Assembly (NCBI RefSeq): GCF_000203935.1
Contig: NC_008577.1
Location: 2,170,001 to 2,234,000, forward strand
Direction of reading: 5' to 3'
Source of the DNA: Shewanella sp. ANA-3
GTDB taxonomy: Bacteria; Pseudomonadota; Gammaproteobacteria; Enterobacterales; Shewanellaceae
DNA: 64,000 bases
Below are positions 48,226 through 57,511 of this stretch, one piece after another (positions within the stretch are counted from its first letter, which is position 1; every line of letters starts with the position of its first letter). A program made the position numbers and the translations under genes. The notes under the pieces were generated by a model. The model was not told the DNA's origin, searched no databases, and saw only the letters and a program-made list of their open reading frames with translations.

Positions 48226-49078
48226 AAAATTCTCCGCTATTGCATTGGCATGCAAGGCTTTCATCAAATATGGAGTAGTGGATTGGCGGATCAAACTTAG
48301 GAATATGGACAAGGTTAAGCTGGTATTTCAGCGCCAATTTCACCGCGAGCTGGCTGGGTGACGCGAGACTAATCAAATGATTGGCACCATAACGCACCGC
48401 TTTTTGGATCAACTCGCTGCTGCAGCGACTGGTCATCAGCAGCGCCTTGGCGCTGCGCTTTTGCCGCAGCAGCGCGCCAATCAGCTTATCTAACGCATTG
48501 TGCCGACCGATATCTTCACGGCATTCAAGGATATTGCCAGCCTCATCTAAGGCAAAAGCCGCATGGATAGCGCCGCTGCGCTGCGCCTTAAGCTGATGTG
48601 TATGTATTTGCTGTTTGAGGCAGTCGACATGCTCAAGCACCAAGGGAGCGCAGGCGGGTAATGGCGGTAAATCTGGTAGGGCATGTCCTAGGGCTTCCAC
48701 ACCGCAGATCCCGCAGCCAGTTGCGCCGACGAGCCGTCTTTTACGTTGTTTAAGGGCGATTAAACAGCGATTAGCTAAGATGACATCGAGCATTACGCCG
48801 TCTTGGACAGGAGTGATATCAATTTCATGCACATCTTCATCTTGGCTGATAATGCCTTCGGCGAATAAGAAGCCAATCACAAAGTCCTCAAAGTGATCGG
48901 GCGTTATCATCATCACCGCATAGCTGATGCCATTGAGGTTGATGGCGGCAGCGACCTCTTCAACCAGATGCGAGTAGCGGGCACTAGCATGTTGTGCCGC
49001 GTTTGGGCTGTGTTGAGATTCAGGGCAGAGCCTTGGGTCATTCGCCGAATCGAGTGGGTGAGTTAGCACGCATTTCAA
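48209..49078 (-). CDS. fdhD: formate dehydrogenase accessory sulfurtransferase FdhD
   Basis: About 289 residues. It transfers sulfur from IscS to the molybdenum cofactor of formate-dehydrogenase-type enzymes. The catalytic pair is in GATGCGICGVEAL. VMMITPDHFEDFVIGFLFAEGII and CREDIGRHNALDKLIG are family blocks. The start is a TTG at 49078 or, with AGG upstream, a GTG at 49069; no in-frame ATG is near. It is co-transcribed with the YdeP-like gene and divergent from the LysR gene. Confidence 0.93.
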   Translation of the reverse strand: MKCVLTHPLDSANDPRLCPESQHSPNAAQHASARYSHLVEEVAAAINLNGISYAVMMITPDHFEDFVIGFLFAEGIISQDEDVHEIDITPVQDGVMLDVILANRCLIALKQRKRRLVGATGCGICGVEALGHALPDLPPLPACAPLVLEHVDCLKQQIHTHQLKAQRSGAIHAAFALDEAGNILECREDIGRHNALDKLIGALLRQKRSAKALLMTSRCSSELIQKAVRYGANHLISLASPSQLAVKLALKYQLNLVHIPKFDPPIHYSIFDESLACQCNSGEFYACSY

Positions 49079-49148
49079 CCTGAAACTGGATGTTGATCAC
49101 ATTCTAGAGAGGGCTTACGCGCTAGGCCAATCAAACTATTTTATGGAT

Positions 49149-49167
49149 TGATAGAAGATTTCTATTA
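49149..49167. promoter_or_regulatory. candidate LysR-type operator
   Basis: ATAGAA-GAT-TTCTAT, i.e. ATAG-N7-CTAT, a classic LysR/OxyR-type site, lies between fdhD (-) and the LysR gene (+) about 64 bp before the regulator's ATG. Confidence 0.6.
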
Positions 49168-49230
49168 AACTATGGATACCAATAGGGTTTGATTTTTCAG
49201 ATTTGTCTAAAACACTATATCGAAAGCACT

Positions 49231-50109
49231 ATGAATATTCGCCATCTGCATTACTTCCAACAACTCGCGCAATTACAGCATTTTGCCAAAGCGGCGAACG
49301 CCTGCCATGTGACGCAACCGACGCTCTCTGCGGGGATCAGTGCCCTTGAAAAAAGCCTTGGCACTGAGCTGGTGGTGCGGGGCAGCCAGTTTGTGGCGCT
49401 CACGGATGCGGGGCAGATCATGCTGCAATACGCTGAGAGAATGTTGCAGGAACAGGCGGCGTTAAAGCAGGAATTGAGTCTGTTTCGCGGCCAGCTCACC
49501 GGTTCGTTACGGATTGGCATAGTGCCGCAATCGAGTATCGACATCATGCCGCTGATTAAGCTGTTTAATCAGGCTTATCCCAATATCAGCATCAAGTTAT
49601 CTGTGATGACCAATGGGCAATTGATTGAAAGCCTGAGCTTACATAAAACCGATATCGGCCTTGGATTTGACGAACAACTCACCGAGGCTAATCGACGCAG
49701 CTTTGTGTTTTATCCGCAGCGGGCCAATCAAATGGCGCTGTTGTCCTGTGATTCGGTTGATGACAGTGCAAGCAAGTGCTTGTCTTTATATGACATTGGC
49801 ACGCGTCCCTTAGTGCTGCTGAGTCAAAATATGCAGTTTAGAAAATACATAGATAATGCAATGGCGCAGGCGGGGATTGATTTTAATCTGGTGCTGGAAA
49901 CCGACTCATTATTCCACCTAATCGGCGCGGTAAAACATGGCTTAGGCAGTGCGATCGTCAGCCGCGGTATTGCCGAATCGGTGGCGCAACTCTTTGGGAT
50001 CCCATATCAGCTTTTGGACGGTGTCAGTTCAGGGCAAACGGTCTTTATGACCCGTAAGCACAGTATTACGCCCGCAATGAAAGCTTTTATGCGTCAGCTT
50101 GAGTCTTAA
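49231..50109 (+). CDS. LysR family regulator, divergent from fdhD
   Basis: 292 residues. The start MNIRHLHYFQQLAQLQHFAKAA and HTH segment CHVTQPTLSAGISALEKSLG resemble OxyR-type LysR proteins. The two redox cysteines of OxyR are not evident (CDSVDDSASKCLSL is placed differently), so it is probably not a peroxide sensor. GAAAG precedes the ATG at 49231. It likely controls fdhD and the molybdoenzyme gene. Convergent with hypF, with 3 bp between the stops. Confidence 0.9.
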   Translation: MNIRHLHYFQQLAQLQHFAKAANACHVTQPTLSAGISALEKSLGTELVVRGSQFVALTDAGQIMLQYAERMLQEQAALKQELSLFRGQLTGSLRIGIVPQSSIDIMPLIKLFNQAYPNISIKLSVMTNGQLIESLSLHKTDIGLGFDEQLTEANRRSFVFYPQRANQMALLSCDSVDDSASKCLSLYDIGTRPLVLLSQNMQFRKYIDNAMAQAGIDFNLVLETDSLFHLIGAVKHGLGSAIVSRGIAESVAQLFGIPYQLLDGVSSGQTVFMTRKHSITPAMKAFMRQLES

Positions 50110-50112
50110 CCA

Positions 50113-52620
50113 TCACTGGTTATTGCTTGCGCTTTGATGGATACCATACCAAAGCTGCCCGAGGGCAATACCGCCATCGTTGACGGGAATATGTTTGTTA
50201 GGCAGCACGGTATTGCCCTGTAGGTGCAGTTTACCGAGGCAATATTCAAGCAAATATTGATTTTGAAACACTCCGCCGCACAGCACCACGGGCAGGGCTG
50301 GATAGCGCGCGGCATAACCACAAATGGCATCCCCCACACAATGTAAAAAGGCGCGGGCTAACTGCGCTTGCCGAACGTCAGTGAGCGGCGCTTCGGTGAT
50401 TAGCGTGATTATCTGCTTAAAGAGCTGGCTACTGCGCCAGATATGCGGTTCGTGTATCGAGCTATCACTGGGCATATCTGAGATTTCCAAGGGTAAGTCG
50501 AGCATCAGCGTTGGCAGTTGTTTGGCATCGGCCCGTCTTGCTGCTGCTTCAATTAACATACCCGCTTGACCTTCAAATTGAGTGGTGTCGATAAAGCCTA
50601 AGGCGCAGGCGAGGGCATCGAACAAGCGTCCCACCGATGAGCTATTAATCCCATGGCCGTTTTGCCAGATCCGATGCAGATTGCTTAAGGTGATGGGGCT
50701 TAAGGTTGTCAGAATCGGCAACTTAAGGGCTTGCACTTCCTCGAGACTCATCTGCTGAAACAGTAATGCCAGCAGCAAACGCACAGGTTGCTTAATTGCC
50801 TGTTCTCCACCGAGCAAGGGAATAGCCTCGAAATGGGCAATCCGCTCGGCGCCGTTAAGGGTGGTCAGTAAGACCTCTCCGCCCCAGAGGCTGCCATCGT
50901 TTCCAAGCCCTGTGCCATCGAAACTAAAGCCTAATACTGGATCTTGATATTGATTGATGGCCATCACGCTGAGCACATGGGCGTGGTGATGCTGCACACT
51001 TAAGGTTTGGATTGGCTGCGTGTCTTGGCTTTGTGTATCAAGGCTGTGCTGTTGCTGCGTCTCTGCCCAGCGCGATGGTGCGTAGTCTGGGTGCTTATCG
51101 TGGACAATCAGCTCGGGGCTGAAATGATACAGACGGGCGAAGGTCGCCAAGGTTCGCTCGAAGTACTGCTCGGCGCTGACACTAAAGAGATCGCCAATAT
51201 GCGGGCTTAAAAACACATTCGAGCCAAAACCTAAAGCAATGGCATTTTTTTGTTGGGCGCCCACGGCAAGAATGGAGTGACTCAGCGGTTTGGGTAACGG
51301 GAAGCTTAATGGCGCATATCCCCGCGCTAAACGCAGCACTTGTACCTGTGGCGCACAGCCGTTTGGCGGTTGGATAAGTTGCACCACGCTGTCATCACAG
51401 CCGTTGAGTATGGGGCGGTTGTGATCGACTATGGCATCCACCACATGGCCTAGTTGGCTGATAAGCTCATCACAATCGGTGATAATCGGTTCGCCAGAGA
51501 CATTCGCACTGGTCGCGACCAGTGGGCCGTTAAATTGCCCGAGCAGTAAATGATGCAGCGGTGTGTAGGGCAAAAATATCCCGAGCTTTGGGATATTAGG
51601 CGCAATCTCAGGGCTCAGATTGTGTTTATCCTGCGCCTGCATTAGTACGATGGGCCGCTCCTGCGCGCTTAAGGTTTGCCACTCTACCTGTGTGCCCGTT
51701 ACATAGCGTTTTGCCACTTCGATGCTCGGCATCATCACCGCTAGTGGCTTGGCTTTTCGTTGCTTGCGTTGCCTTAATTGATTGACCGCTAGGGTGTTGG
51801 TTGCATCGCACATTAAGTGGAAGCCACCTAAGCCCTTTATCGCAAGAATCTGCCCTTGGGCCAGTTTTTCGGCCGCCGCCGACAATACTGCTAGGCTGTT
51901 ATCTTGCAAAGCGGACAAGGAATTAGGTGCAAGTAACTCGCCTTGAGGTGATTTTAAACTCAATTGAGGACCACACTTAGGGCAACTCACAGGCTGGGCG
52001 TGGTATCTACGATTTAGCGGATCTTGATAAGCCTTGGCGCAGTCGGGGCACATGGCGAAATCCGCCATGGCGGTATGATGGCGATCGTAGGGTAAGGCGT
52101 TGATAATGGTGTATCTTGGGCCGCAGTTGGTGCAATTGGTAAAGGCATAGCCAAAGTGGCGGTCCTGCGGGTTATGCATATCGCTTAAGCAATCCTGACA
52201 GGTACTCTTGTCGGCCGATACGGCAACCAGCGCTGCAAAGTTATGCTCACCAGATTCATCACTTTGGCTATCACTTTGAATAATATCGAAGCTAGTCTCT
52301 TCAAGCTTTACCGCTAACGGACTCTGGGTAATCTGGTCGATGCGCGCCAGCGGCGGCGGATTGGTGGTTAACTCACGCACAAAGTTATCTAAGTTTGCGG
52401 TGGGGCCTTGCAGCTCAATCATCACGCCATTGGCATTATTTAGCACAGTGCCAGTTAATTTAAGCTCACTCGCCCAGCGGTAAACAAAGGGGCGAAAGCC
52501 CACACCTTGCACAATGCCCGTGATATGCAGCTGGCGGCGCTCGAGTTGCTCGGTTTGATTGGCGGGTGAGGTGGCTTTTTTCAATCTCGGTATTCTTCGC
52601 TTATCTGGCTGCATCTGCAT
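50113..52620 (-). CDS. hypF: carbamoyltransferase HypF
   Basis: 835 residues. Acylphosphatase domain (about 30-120, GIVQGVGFRPFVYR), two zinc fingers C-X2-C-X18-C-X2-C (CQDC...CTNC and CPDC...CPKC), a YrdC-like domain (KPLAVMMPS, PYTPLHHLLLG) and a Kae1-like domain with HHHAH and SVGRLFDALACALGF. It makes the carbamoyl group for the CN ligands from carbamoyl phosphate and passes it to HypE. The start ATG lies inside a strong hairpin (52618-52647). A second in-frame ATG is two codons later. Confidence 0.97.
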   Translation of the reverse strand: MQMQPDKRRIPRLKKATSPANQTEQLERRQLHITGIVQGVGFRPFVYRWASELKLTGTVLNNANGVMIELQGPTANLDNFVRELTTNPPPLARIDQITQSPLAVKLEETSFDIIQSDSQSDESGEHNFAALVAVSADKSTCQDCLSDMHNPQDRHFGYAFTNCTNCGPRYTIINALPYDRHHTAMADFAMCPDCAKAYQDPLNRRYHAQPVSCPKCGPQLSLKSPQGELLAPNSLSALQDNSLAVLSAAAEKLAQGQILAIKGLGGFHLMCDATNTLAVNQLRQRKQRKAKPLAVMMPSIEVAKRYVTGTQVEWQTLSAQERPIVLMQAQDKHNLSPEIAPNIPKLGIFLPYTPLHHLLLGQFNGPLVATSANVSGEPIITDCDELISQLGHVVDAIVDHNRPILNGCDDSVVQLIQPPNGCAPQVQVLRLARGYAPLSFPLPKPLSHSILAVGAQQKNAIALGFGSNVFLSPHIGDLFSVSAEQYFERTLATFARLYHFSPELIVHDKHPDYAPSRWAETQQQHSLDTQSQDTQPIQTLSVQHHHAHVLSVMAINQYQDPVLGFSFDGTGLGNDGSLWGGEVLLTTLNGAERIAHFEAIPLLGGEQAIKQPVRLLLALLFQQMSLEEVQALKLPILTTLSPITLSNLHRIWQNGHGINSSSVGRLFDALACALGFIDTTQFEGQAGMLIEAAARRADAKQLPTLMLDLPLEISDMPSDSSIHEPHIWRSSQLFKQIITLITEAPLTDVRQAQLARAFLHCVGDAICGYAARYPALPVVLCGGVFQNQYLLEYCLGKLHLQGNTVLPNKHIPVNDGGIALGQLWYGIHQSASNNQ

Positions 52621-52647
52621 GGAAGATAAAACATTTTATCTTCCATG
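52618..52647 (-). repeat. hairpin overlapping the hypF start codon
   Basis: CATGGAAGATAAAA and TTTTATCTTCCATG form a perfect 14-bp stem with a 2-nt loop. On the mRNA the hypF ATG (52620-52618) is the 3' end of the stem and any upstream ribosome binding site is inside it. It could terminate, stabilise the upstream transcript or reduce hypF translation. Confidence 0.85.
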
Positions 52648-52691
52648 CGTTAGCGCTATCTGAATGTAAGGTTAGCGGTGAGCGGGTGTTG

Positions 52692-54542
52692 TTAAAGGCT
52701 ATTTAACTGCCGCTGCTTCACATAGAGCGCGCCTACGGCCAGGTTGTCGCCCTCTAAATCCAGACTGCGATTGACCAATAGCGGGAAGTTTTTCCCGAGT
52801 CGTAGGCTAATACGCTTGCAGAGGGTTTCATTGGCTAACTCATTGCCCGCTAACGCAATGTTGTGTACACCGATATTTAAGTCAATGTGTTCCAGCCAAT
52901 TCGCGAGGTAGTCGGCGAGGGAGTCCTGCATTGCAAAGGCCAGTTGACTCGGATCGCTGTGCCCTGCAACGCGAAAACTCAGCAGAGTGCCTAGGGTTTT
53001 ACACCAATTCAGGCTGCGGTGGGCCTCGCCTTTGGTGAGGGGATAATCGATGCGCGGCGCATTCGCACCATGGTAACGCATGGCGGCGGCGAGCAGTGCA
53101 TCGCTCAAATAGGCTTGCGATTGGGTTTCTTCCTGTGGATTAAGGCCAATCAATACCGCAGCAATCGCCCACAGACTCTGAAGATTATCACGTCTGCCGT
53201 TAAGTTTTAGGCTCAGCAACTTTAAGTAATCTTCTGGAAACAAGCTCTTAAATTTTTGCGCGACGGCTTTTTGTGGACTGCTGTCAAGGCAATGGAAAAT
53301 CTCGTAACCATTGTCCGGTAGTTCGGGCAGGGCGAAAAACAGTGAGGTGTCTCCCTTATTGTCGCAGGTAACGATTTGCCCAGTGTGGTGATGGCTTAAG
53401 TAAATCACCGCCGCATTTTTAGCCTGCTTATGGGTCGTAAATTTACCATTAAGCAGCGCTGCAAACAGGGCTGCATCCGCTATGGTATGGTCTTCCTCAC
53501 TCGCGGCATATTCAGCTGTCTCGGCCTCACTTGGTATGGCCTGCACAGTCAATAAACCTTGGTGTGAACGGGTTTTCTTATTGGCTTGCCATTTGGCCTT
53601 AAAGCCTAAAAAGTGGATGTCTTCCCGCAGAGGCTCCGGCGCACTGAATTGCTTAATGGTCTGCGTCGCTGCGTTTTCGGCTGTGTGGCTGCCTAACTGA
53701 GCCCAAGCGCCATCGACCCAGGCGAGCGCTGGCCTCTGGTGCGCCCCCTCAAGATACACCCAATCGATACCTTTTTGCCGCAGGATTTCACTCAGCACTA
53801 ACACCACTCGGCTGTAACCAAAGCAGATATCGTAGAGTGGTGCGGGCAGCTTTTGATTATCTTGGGTTGGTCTGACACTAATCAGCGGTTTTTCGATACT
53901 GGATAGGGCGAGGACTTGATTATCCTTCAGGCAAAAATGCGCGTTGAGGGTATTGGGATTACAAATAAGCAGTTGCGGTCTGGACGCTGTTGTATGGGCA
54001 AAGGGCGTTAGGCTTAATTGCACGCCTTCGCTGGCTAAATCTAGTGAGCCTTGGCTGATAAGCTGCGCGGCCATCGCCTTGAGATCGGACAGCGTTAACG
54101 CCTTTTGGGCGCTGGTTAAGCGCTTTTCACCGTGGCAGCAAGTGCAGGCTAAATCGAGCTGACCAAATTGCGCCGCCTGATTATCACCAAATCTGGGATA
54201 ACACTGCTGGCAAAAAGCCGCGACCGATTGCACGTTAAGCGCACCCTCAGTGGATGGGACGGTCAATAATGTCCGTTGTCCCTGCGGCGCCTCAATCGCA
54301 TGAATGCCTGAGTCGACCAGCCAGACTGAAATTAAAAAGTCGGCGGCGATCGCCTCGGCTAATTGTTCTAGCTGTGCTTGTTCGCCTTGGGCCTCAATAA
54401 AATAAGTGTGCGAACCAAAATCCTGCTGACTGTCGCAGCCGATGCTGATATTGAGTGCATCGTAATTTAGGTATTGATTACATAAATGCGCATACAAAGG
54501 CACCTGACGCGAGCAGGTAAACTCAAATCTGATGTGTTTCAT
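52692..54542 (-). CDS. HypF-like paralogue encoded with the hydrogenase genes
   Basis: 616 residues with no obvious close family, but the layout follows HypF. There is a zinc finger C111-X2-C114-X18-C133-X2-C136 with HypF's exact spacing; a YrdC-like part (LSDLKAMAAQLISQGS, EKPLISV, LPAPLYDICFGYSR); a HHH segment in IYLSHHHTGQIV where HypF has HHHAH; LWAIAAVLIGLNPQEETQSQAYL aligning with FDALACALGFIDTTQFEGQAG; and a Kae1-like end (IALAGNELANETLCKRI, EGDNLAVGALYV). It has only one zinc finger, and the acylphosphatase signature is missing. It overlaps hyaD by 20 bp and precedes hypF. It may have a specialised role in maturation or be a non-catalytic partner; this is inference. Confidence 0.75.
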   Translation of the reverse strand: MKHIRFEFTCSRQVPLYAHLCNQYLNYDALNISIGCDSQQDFGSHTYFIEAQGEQAQLEQLAEAIAADFLISVWLVDSGIHAIEAPQGQRTLLTVPSTEGALNVQSVAAFCQQCYPRFGDNQAAQFGQLDLACTCCHGEKRLTSAQKALTLSDLKAMAAQLISQGSLDLASEGVQLSLTPFAHTTASRPQLLICNPNTLNAHFCLKDNQVLALSSIEKPLISVRPTQDNQKLPAPLYDICFGYSRVVLVLSEILRQKGIDWVYLEGAHQRPALAWVDGAWAQLGSHTAENAATQTIKQFSAPEPLREDIHFLGFKAKWQANKKTRSHQGLLTVQAIPSEAETAEYAASEEDHTIADAALFAALLNGKFTTHKQAKNAAVIYLSHHHTGQIVTCDNKGDTSLFFALPELPDNGYEIFHCLDSSPQKAVAQKFKSLFPEDYLKLLSLKLNGRRDNLQSLWAIAAVLIGLNPQEETQSQAYLSDALLAAAMRYHGANAPRIDYPLTKGEAHRSLNWCKTLGTLLSFRVAGHSDPSQLAFAMQDSLADYLANWLEHIDLNIGVHNIALAGNELANETLCKRISLRLGKNFPLLVNRSLDLEGDNLAVGALYVKQRQLNSL

Positions 54543-55101
54543 CTTCTATATTTTCACCAGTAGTGACGCCACGTTTGTAAGAATTGGGGATCAGCGAATC
54601 GATACTATGCTCGGCAATGCGTGTCGCGGTGAACCCGAGGGAGGCTAAGTGGGTTAACAGGGTTTGTTCCATCAAGGGGACGGCGGCGGCCACCTTAGTG
54701 GTCAGTCCCAGTGTCATCGGTTCTAACACGGTAGGGGTGACACCTAACACAAAGGTTTTGGGTCTGTCGCCTACCATTTCCATCATATTGAGGGTTTGTA
54801 GCATTTCGACTTCATGGGCGCTGCCTTGCCAGTCGATTTCCTGCGGGGCTTTATCAAAATCAAAGAAATACACTTCGCCAGCCTCGACGCCGTTGGCATT
54901 GACGGTATCGACTACGATCAAATAATCGTATTGGCAAATAATCGGAATGAGTCCCTGAGCCAAGGTGCCGCCATCGAGCATCTCCAGCTGGTGGGACTCG
55001 TGTGTGAACTGATAATTCTCAGCGATGTAATTGACAAAATGTACGCCGATGCCTTCATCGGCGTACAGGACATTGCCAATACCCAGTAGCAATATCTTCA
55101 T
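54523..55101 (-). CDS. hyaD: hydrogenase maturation endopeptidase HyaD
   Basis: 192 residues of the HybD/HyaD protease family, which removes the C-terminal tail of the large subunit after nickel insertion. Family marks are MKILLLGIGNVLYADEGIGVH (acidic Ni-sensing residue) and EMLDGGTLAQGL. The start at 55101 follows AGGAG at good spacing; the frame is open further upstream into hyaC, but without family similarity. It lies 7 bp after hyaC. Confidence 0.95.
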   Translation of the reverse strand: MKILLLGIGNVLYADEGIGVHFVNYIAENYQFTHESHQLEMLDGGTLAQGLIPIICQYDYLIVVDTVNANGVEAGEVYFFDFDKAPQEIDWQGSAHEVEMLQTLNMMEMVGDRPKTFVLGVTPTVLEPMTLGLTTKVAAAVPLMEQTLLTHLASLGFTATRIAEHSIDSLIPNSYKRGVTTGENIEDETHQI

Positions 55102-55108
55102 TGGACTC

Positions 55109-55783
55109 CTAGTGGTGTGAGTCTGGTTTCGGGTAGTCGTAACCAGAGACAATTGAGTCGACAGAGTTATGTTTGAAGCGTATCCCTGACCAAACCGCCA
55201 TATAGACGTGGATAACCACAAAGATAACGAAAGCCCAAGTGAGGTAATGGTGCCAAATTCTCACCTGTGCCAGTCCACCCATTTGCGCCGTGATCCAAGC
55301 TGCGCTGCTCCAAAGCATGCCACCTAAACCTTCATGGTAGACGTTGGCATACAGCACGAGTCCAGTAATACATATCACAAGTGCCACGAAGGAGATTGCT
55401 ACGTAGGTCACAAATTGCAGCGGTCCGTAAACACCGGCTTTATGCAAGTGTCCCATCCAAATGTAGGATTTCAGTTGGGTGATCCAGCTCTTAACGCTCA
55501 TCACATCACGGAATGAGCGTCGCTCGATATCGCTTCGACTGAAAAAATACAGGTAGAAGCGGACCAAGGTGACTGCGGTCAACACAAAACCGCAGATCAG
55601 ATGGGCAAATCGCACCCAACCTTGTACCAATACATCCGTGCTGTCGGGCGCCACAAGAAACGGCCAAGCGATATAGAATCCGGTGATCACCAGCACTAAA
55701 ATCGACAGTGCCCGTAGCCAGTGAAAAATCCGTATCGCGGGACTAAAAACCAGTGTCCGAATGCGGGTTTCAGAATGGTTCAT
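55109..55783 (-). CDS. hyaC: Ni/Fe-hydrogenase cytochrome b subunit HyaC
   Basis: 224 residues with four membrane segments. Histidines positioned for two b hemes occur in RIFHWLRAL, RFAHLICGF, RIWHHYLTW and FVVIHVYMA. It anchors the HyaAB dimer and passes electrons to the quinone pool. GAGGGAGGGA precedes the ATG. It sits between hyaB and hyaD. Confidence 0.96.
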   Translation of the reverse strand: MNHSETRIRTLVFSPAIRIFHWLRALSILVLVITGFYIAWPFLVAPDSTDVLVQGWVRFAHLICGFVLTAVTLVRFYLYFFSRSDIERRSFRDVMSVKSWITQLKSYIWMGHLHKAGVYGPLQFVTYVAISFVALVICITGLVLYANVYHEGLGGMLWSSAAWITAQMGGLAQVRIWHHYLTWAFVIFVVIHVYMAVWSGIRFKHNSVDSIVSGYDYPKPDSHH

Positions 55784-55804
55784 GTTGCGTTCCCTCCCTC
55801 GTTG

Positions 55805-57508
55805 TTATTGACCATTGGGGCTGACACGGAACTCGCTCAGTGCTTGACCTTTGAAATCCATCACGTGTACTGAACACGCCATGCAAGGGTCGAATGAGTG
55901 AATAATACGTATCACCTCAAGGGGCTTAGTGGGATCTTCCAGTTTCAAACCAATGAGTGAGGCTTCGTAGGGGCCAATCTTGCCATTGGCATCCACTGGG
56001 CCTGCGTTCCAAGTGGTGGGCACCACGGCTTGATAGTTCTCAATGACGCCGTTTTTGATGCGGATCCAGTGGCTTAACATGCCGCGTGGTGCTTCAATCA
56101 TGGCGTGACCCACATATTCACGACTTGGGTCGATATGGGGTTTCACATAGGTGGTTTCATCGGATTGAATATTGGTTAACAGGGCATCGAAGGTTTTCAG
56201 ACCTTCCTGCGCCACGATAACGGTTTGCAGCATCCGCGCTGCGGTACGGCCTAAGGTGGTGAACAGGGCTTCAACCGGCAGACCCGTGCGAGCCAGCAGC
56301 GCATTGACGGCATCGACCACCACTTTATTGCCACGGGCATAGCTCACCAGCAGGCAGGACAATGGACCCACTTCCACGGGTTCGCCCTGGTAACGTGGCG
56401 ATTTCACCCAAGAGTATTTGCCATCGCCATCTAAGGTGGGCAGTTTGCCATAAACCGTATCGCGCTCAACAAAGCCGGTGTAGTTGGGGATAGTTGTGCC
56501 ATCGTAGGGATGCTGCGGCGCATCTGCGCTATACCAGGCATGGCTGACGTCTTCGGCGATTAGCTCTGGGTTGATGTCGCTTACGCCCGCTAAGTCGCCC
56601 TTCATAATCACGCCTTGGTCGAACAGGTATTCGCCATTGGCAAGCACAAAGTCATTGGTCGCCATGAAGTTTTTAACGTTCACGCCGCCAAGTACGCTGG
56701 CTTCACCACCAAAGGCTTCCGCCGCCATGACGATATCTGCTTGATAGGCACGCAGAATAAAGTCAGTCACAATCGCGTGTTTTTGTTTCCACTCCTGCAG
56801 GCGCGCAGGGCTTAACATATCGCGCACTGAGGTCACACCGCCCACAACCAATGATTGTGGATGCGGCTGTTTACCCCCGAAAATCGCCAGCATTTCGGCG
56901 GCAACCCTTTGTACTTCAAGGGCTTTGAGGTAATGCGACAGGGCAATCAGGTTTTGCTCTGGGGTAAATTTATAGGTGCCATTGCCCCAGTAAGCGTTAG
57001 CGAAGGGGCCGAGTTTGCCAGTTTCGACAAAGCCTTTAACCCGCTCTTGCACCGCTCTTAATTCGCCTTCGCCCGCAGCAATCGGCTTGTCGGTATATTT
57101 AAGGGCAACCTGTGCAGCCTTGGCGGGATCGGCACTTAAAGCTGACACAACATCCACCCAGTCTAAACCGTGTAGATGATAGAAGTGCACTATATGGTCA
57201 TGCATATAGAGCGAGGTTTGCATTAAGGAACGTAGGTATTTAGCGTTTAACGGGATTTGAATGCCTAAGGCATTTTCCACCGCTTCGGTACCACAGCGAT
57301 AGTGGGAATAGGTACAAACACCGCAGATCCGCTGCACGATCAGCCCCACGTCCATTGGTGTGCGGCCCTTGAGGATGACTTCAATACCACGCCACAGGGT
57401 AGAGGATGACCATGCTTTGTTGATGACATTATTCTCATCAACTTCGACTTCGATACGTAAATGACCCTCAATACGGGTGATAGGGTCGATAACAACGCGC
57501 TTGCTCAT
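55805..57508 (-). CDS. hyaB: [NiFe]-hydrogenase large subunit HyaB
   Basis: 567-residue catalytic subunit. Nickel ligands are Cys62 and Cys65 (RICGVC) and Cys542 and Cys545 (DPCMACSVH). Cleavage by HyaD after His548 would remove a 19-residue tail. As a group 1 membrane-bound enzyme it oxidises H2 in the periplasm; the homologous Shewanella oneidensis enzyme is also reported to make H2. GGAGGAA precedes the ATG. It lies 3 bp after hyaA. Confidence 0.98.
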   Translation of the reverse strand: MSKRVVIDPITRIEGHLRIEVEVDENNVINKAWSSSTLWRGIEVILKGRTPMDVGLIVQRICGVCTYSHYRCGTEAVENALGIQIPLNAKYLRSLMQTSLYMHDHIVHFYHLHGLDWVDVVSALSADPAKAAQVALKYTDKPIAAGEGELRAVQERVKGFVETGKLGPFANAYWGNGTYKFTPEQNLIALSHYLKALEVQRVAAEMLAIFGGKQPHPQSLVVGGVTSVRDMLSPARLQEWKQKHAIVTDFILRAYQADIVMAAEAFGGEASVLGGVNVKNFMATNDFVLANGEYLFDQGVIMKGDLAGVSDINPELIAEDVSHAWYSADAPQHPYDGTTIPNYTGFVERDTVYGKLPTLDGDGKYSWVKSPRYQGEPVEVGPLSCLLVSYARGNKVVVDAVNALLARTGLPVEALFTTLGRTAARMLQTVIVAQEGLKTFDALLTNIQSDETTYVKPHIDPSREYVGHAMIEAPRGMLSHWIRIKNGVIENYQAVVPTTWNAGPVDANGKIGPYEASLIGLKLEDPTKPLEVIRIIHSFDPCMACSVHVMDFKGQALSEFRVSPNGQ

Positions 57509-57511
57509 GGG

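Noticed and set aside
49231..50109. The LysR gene near fdhD as OxyR
   Set aside because: The HTH is OxyR-like, but the two redox cysteines are not in the expected context.
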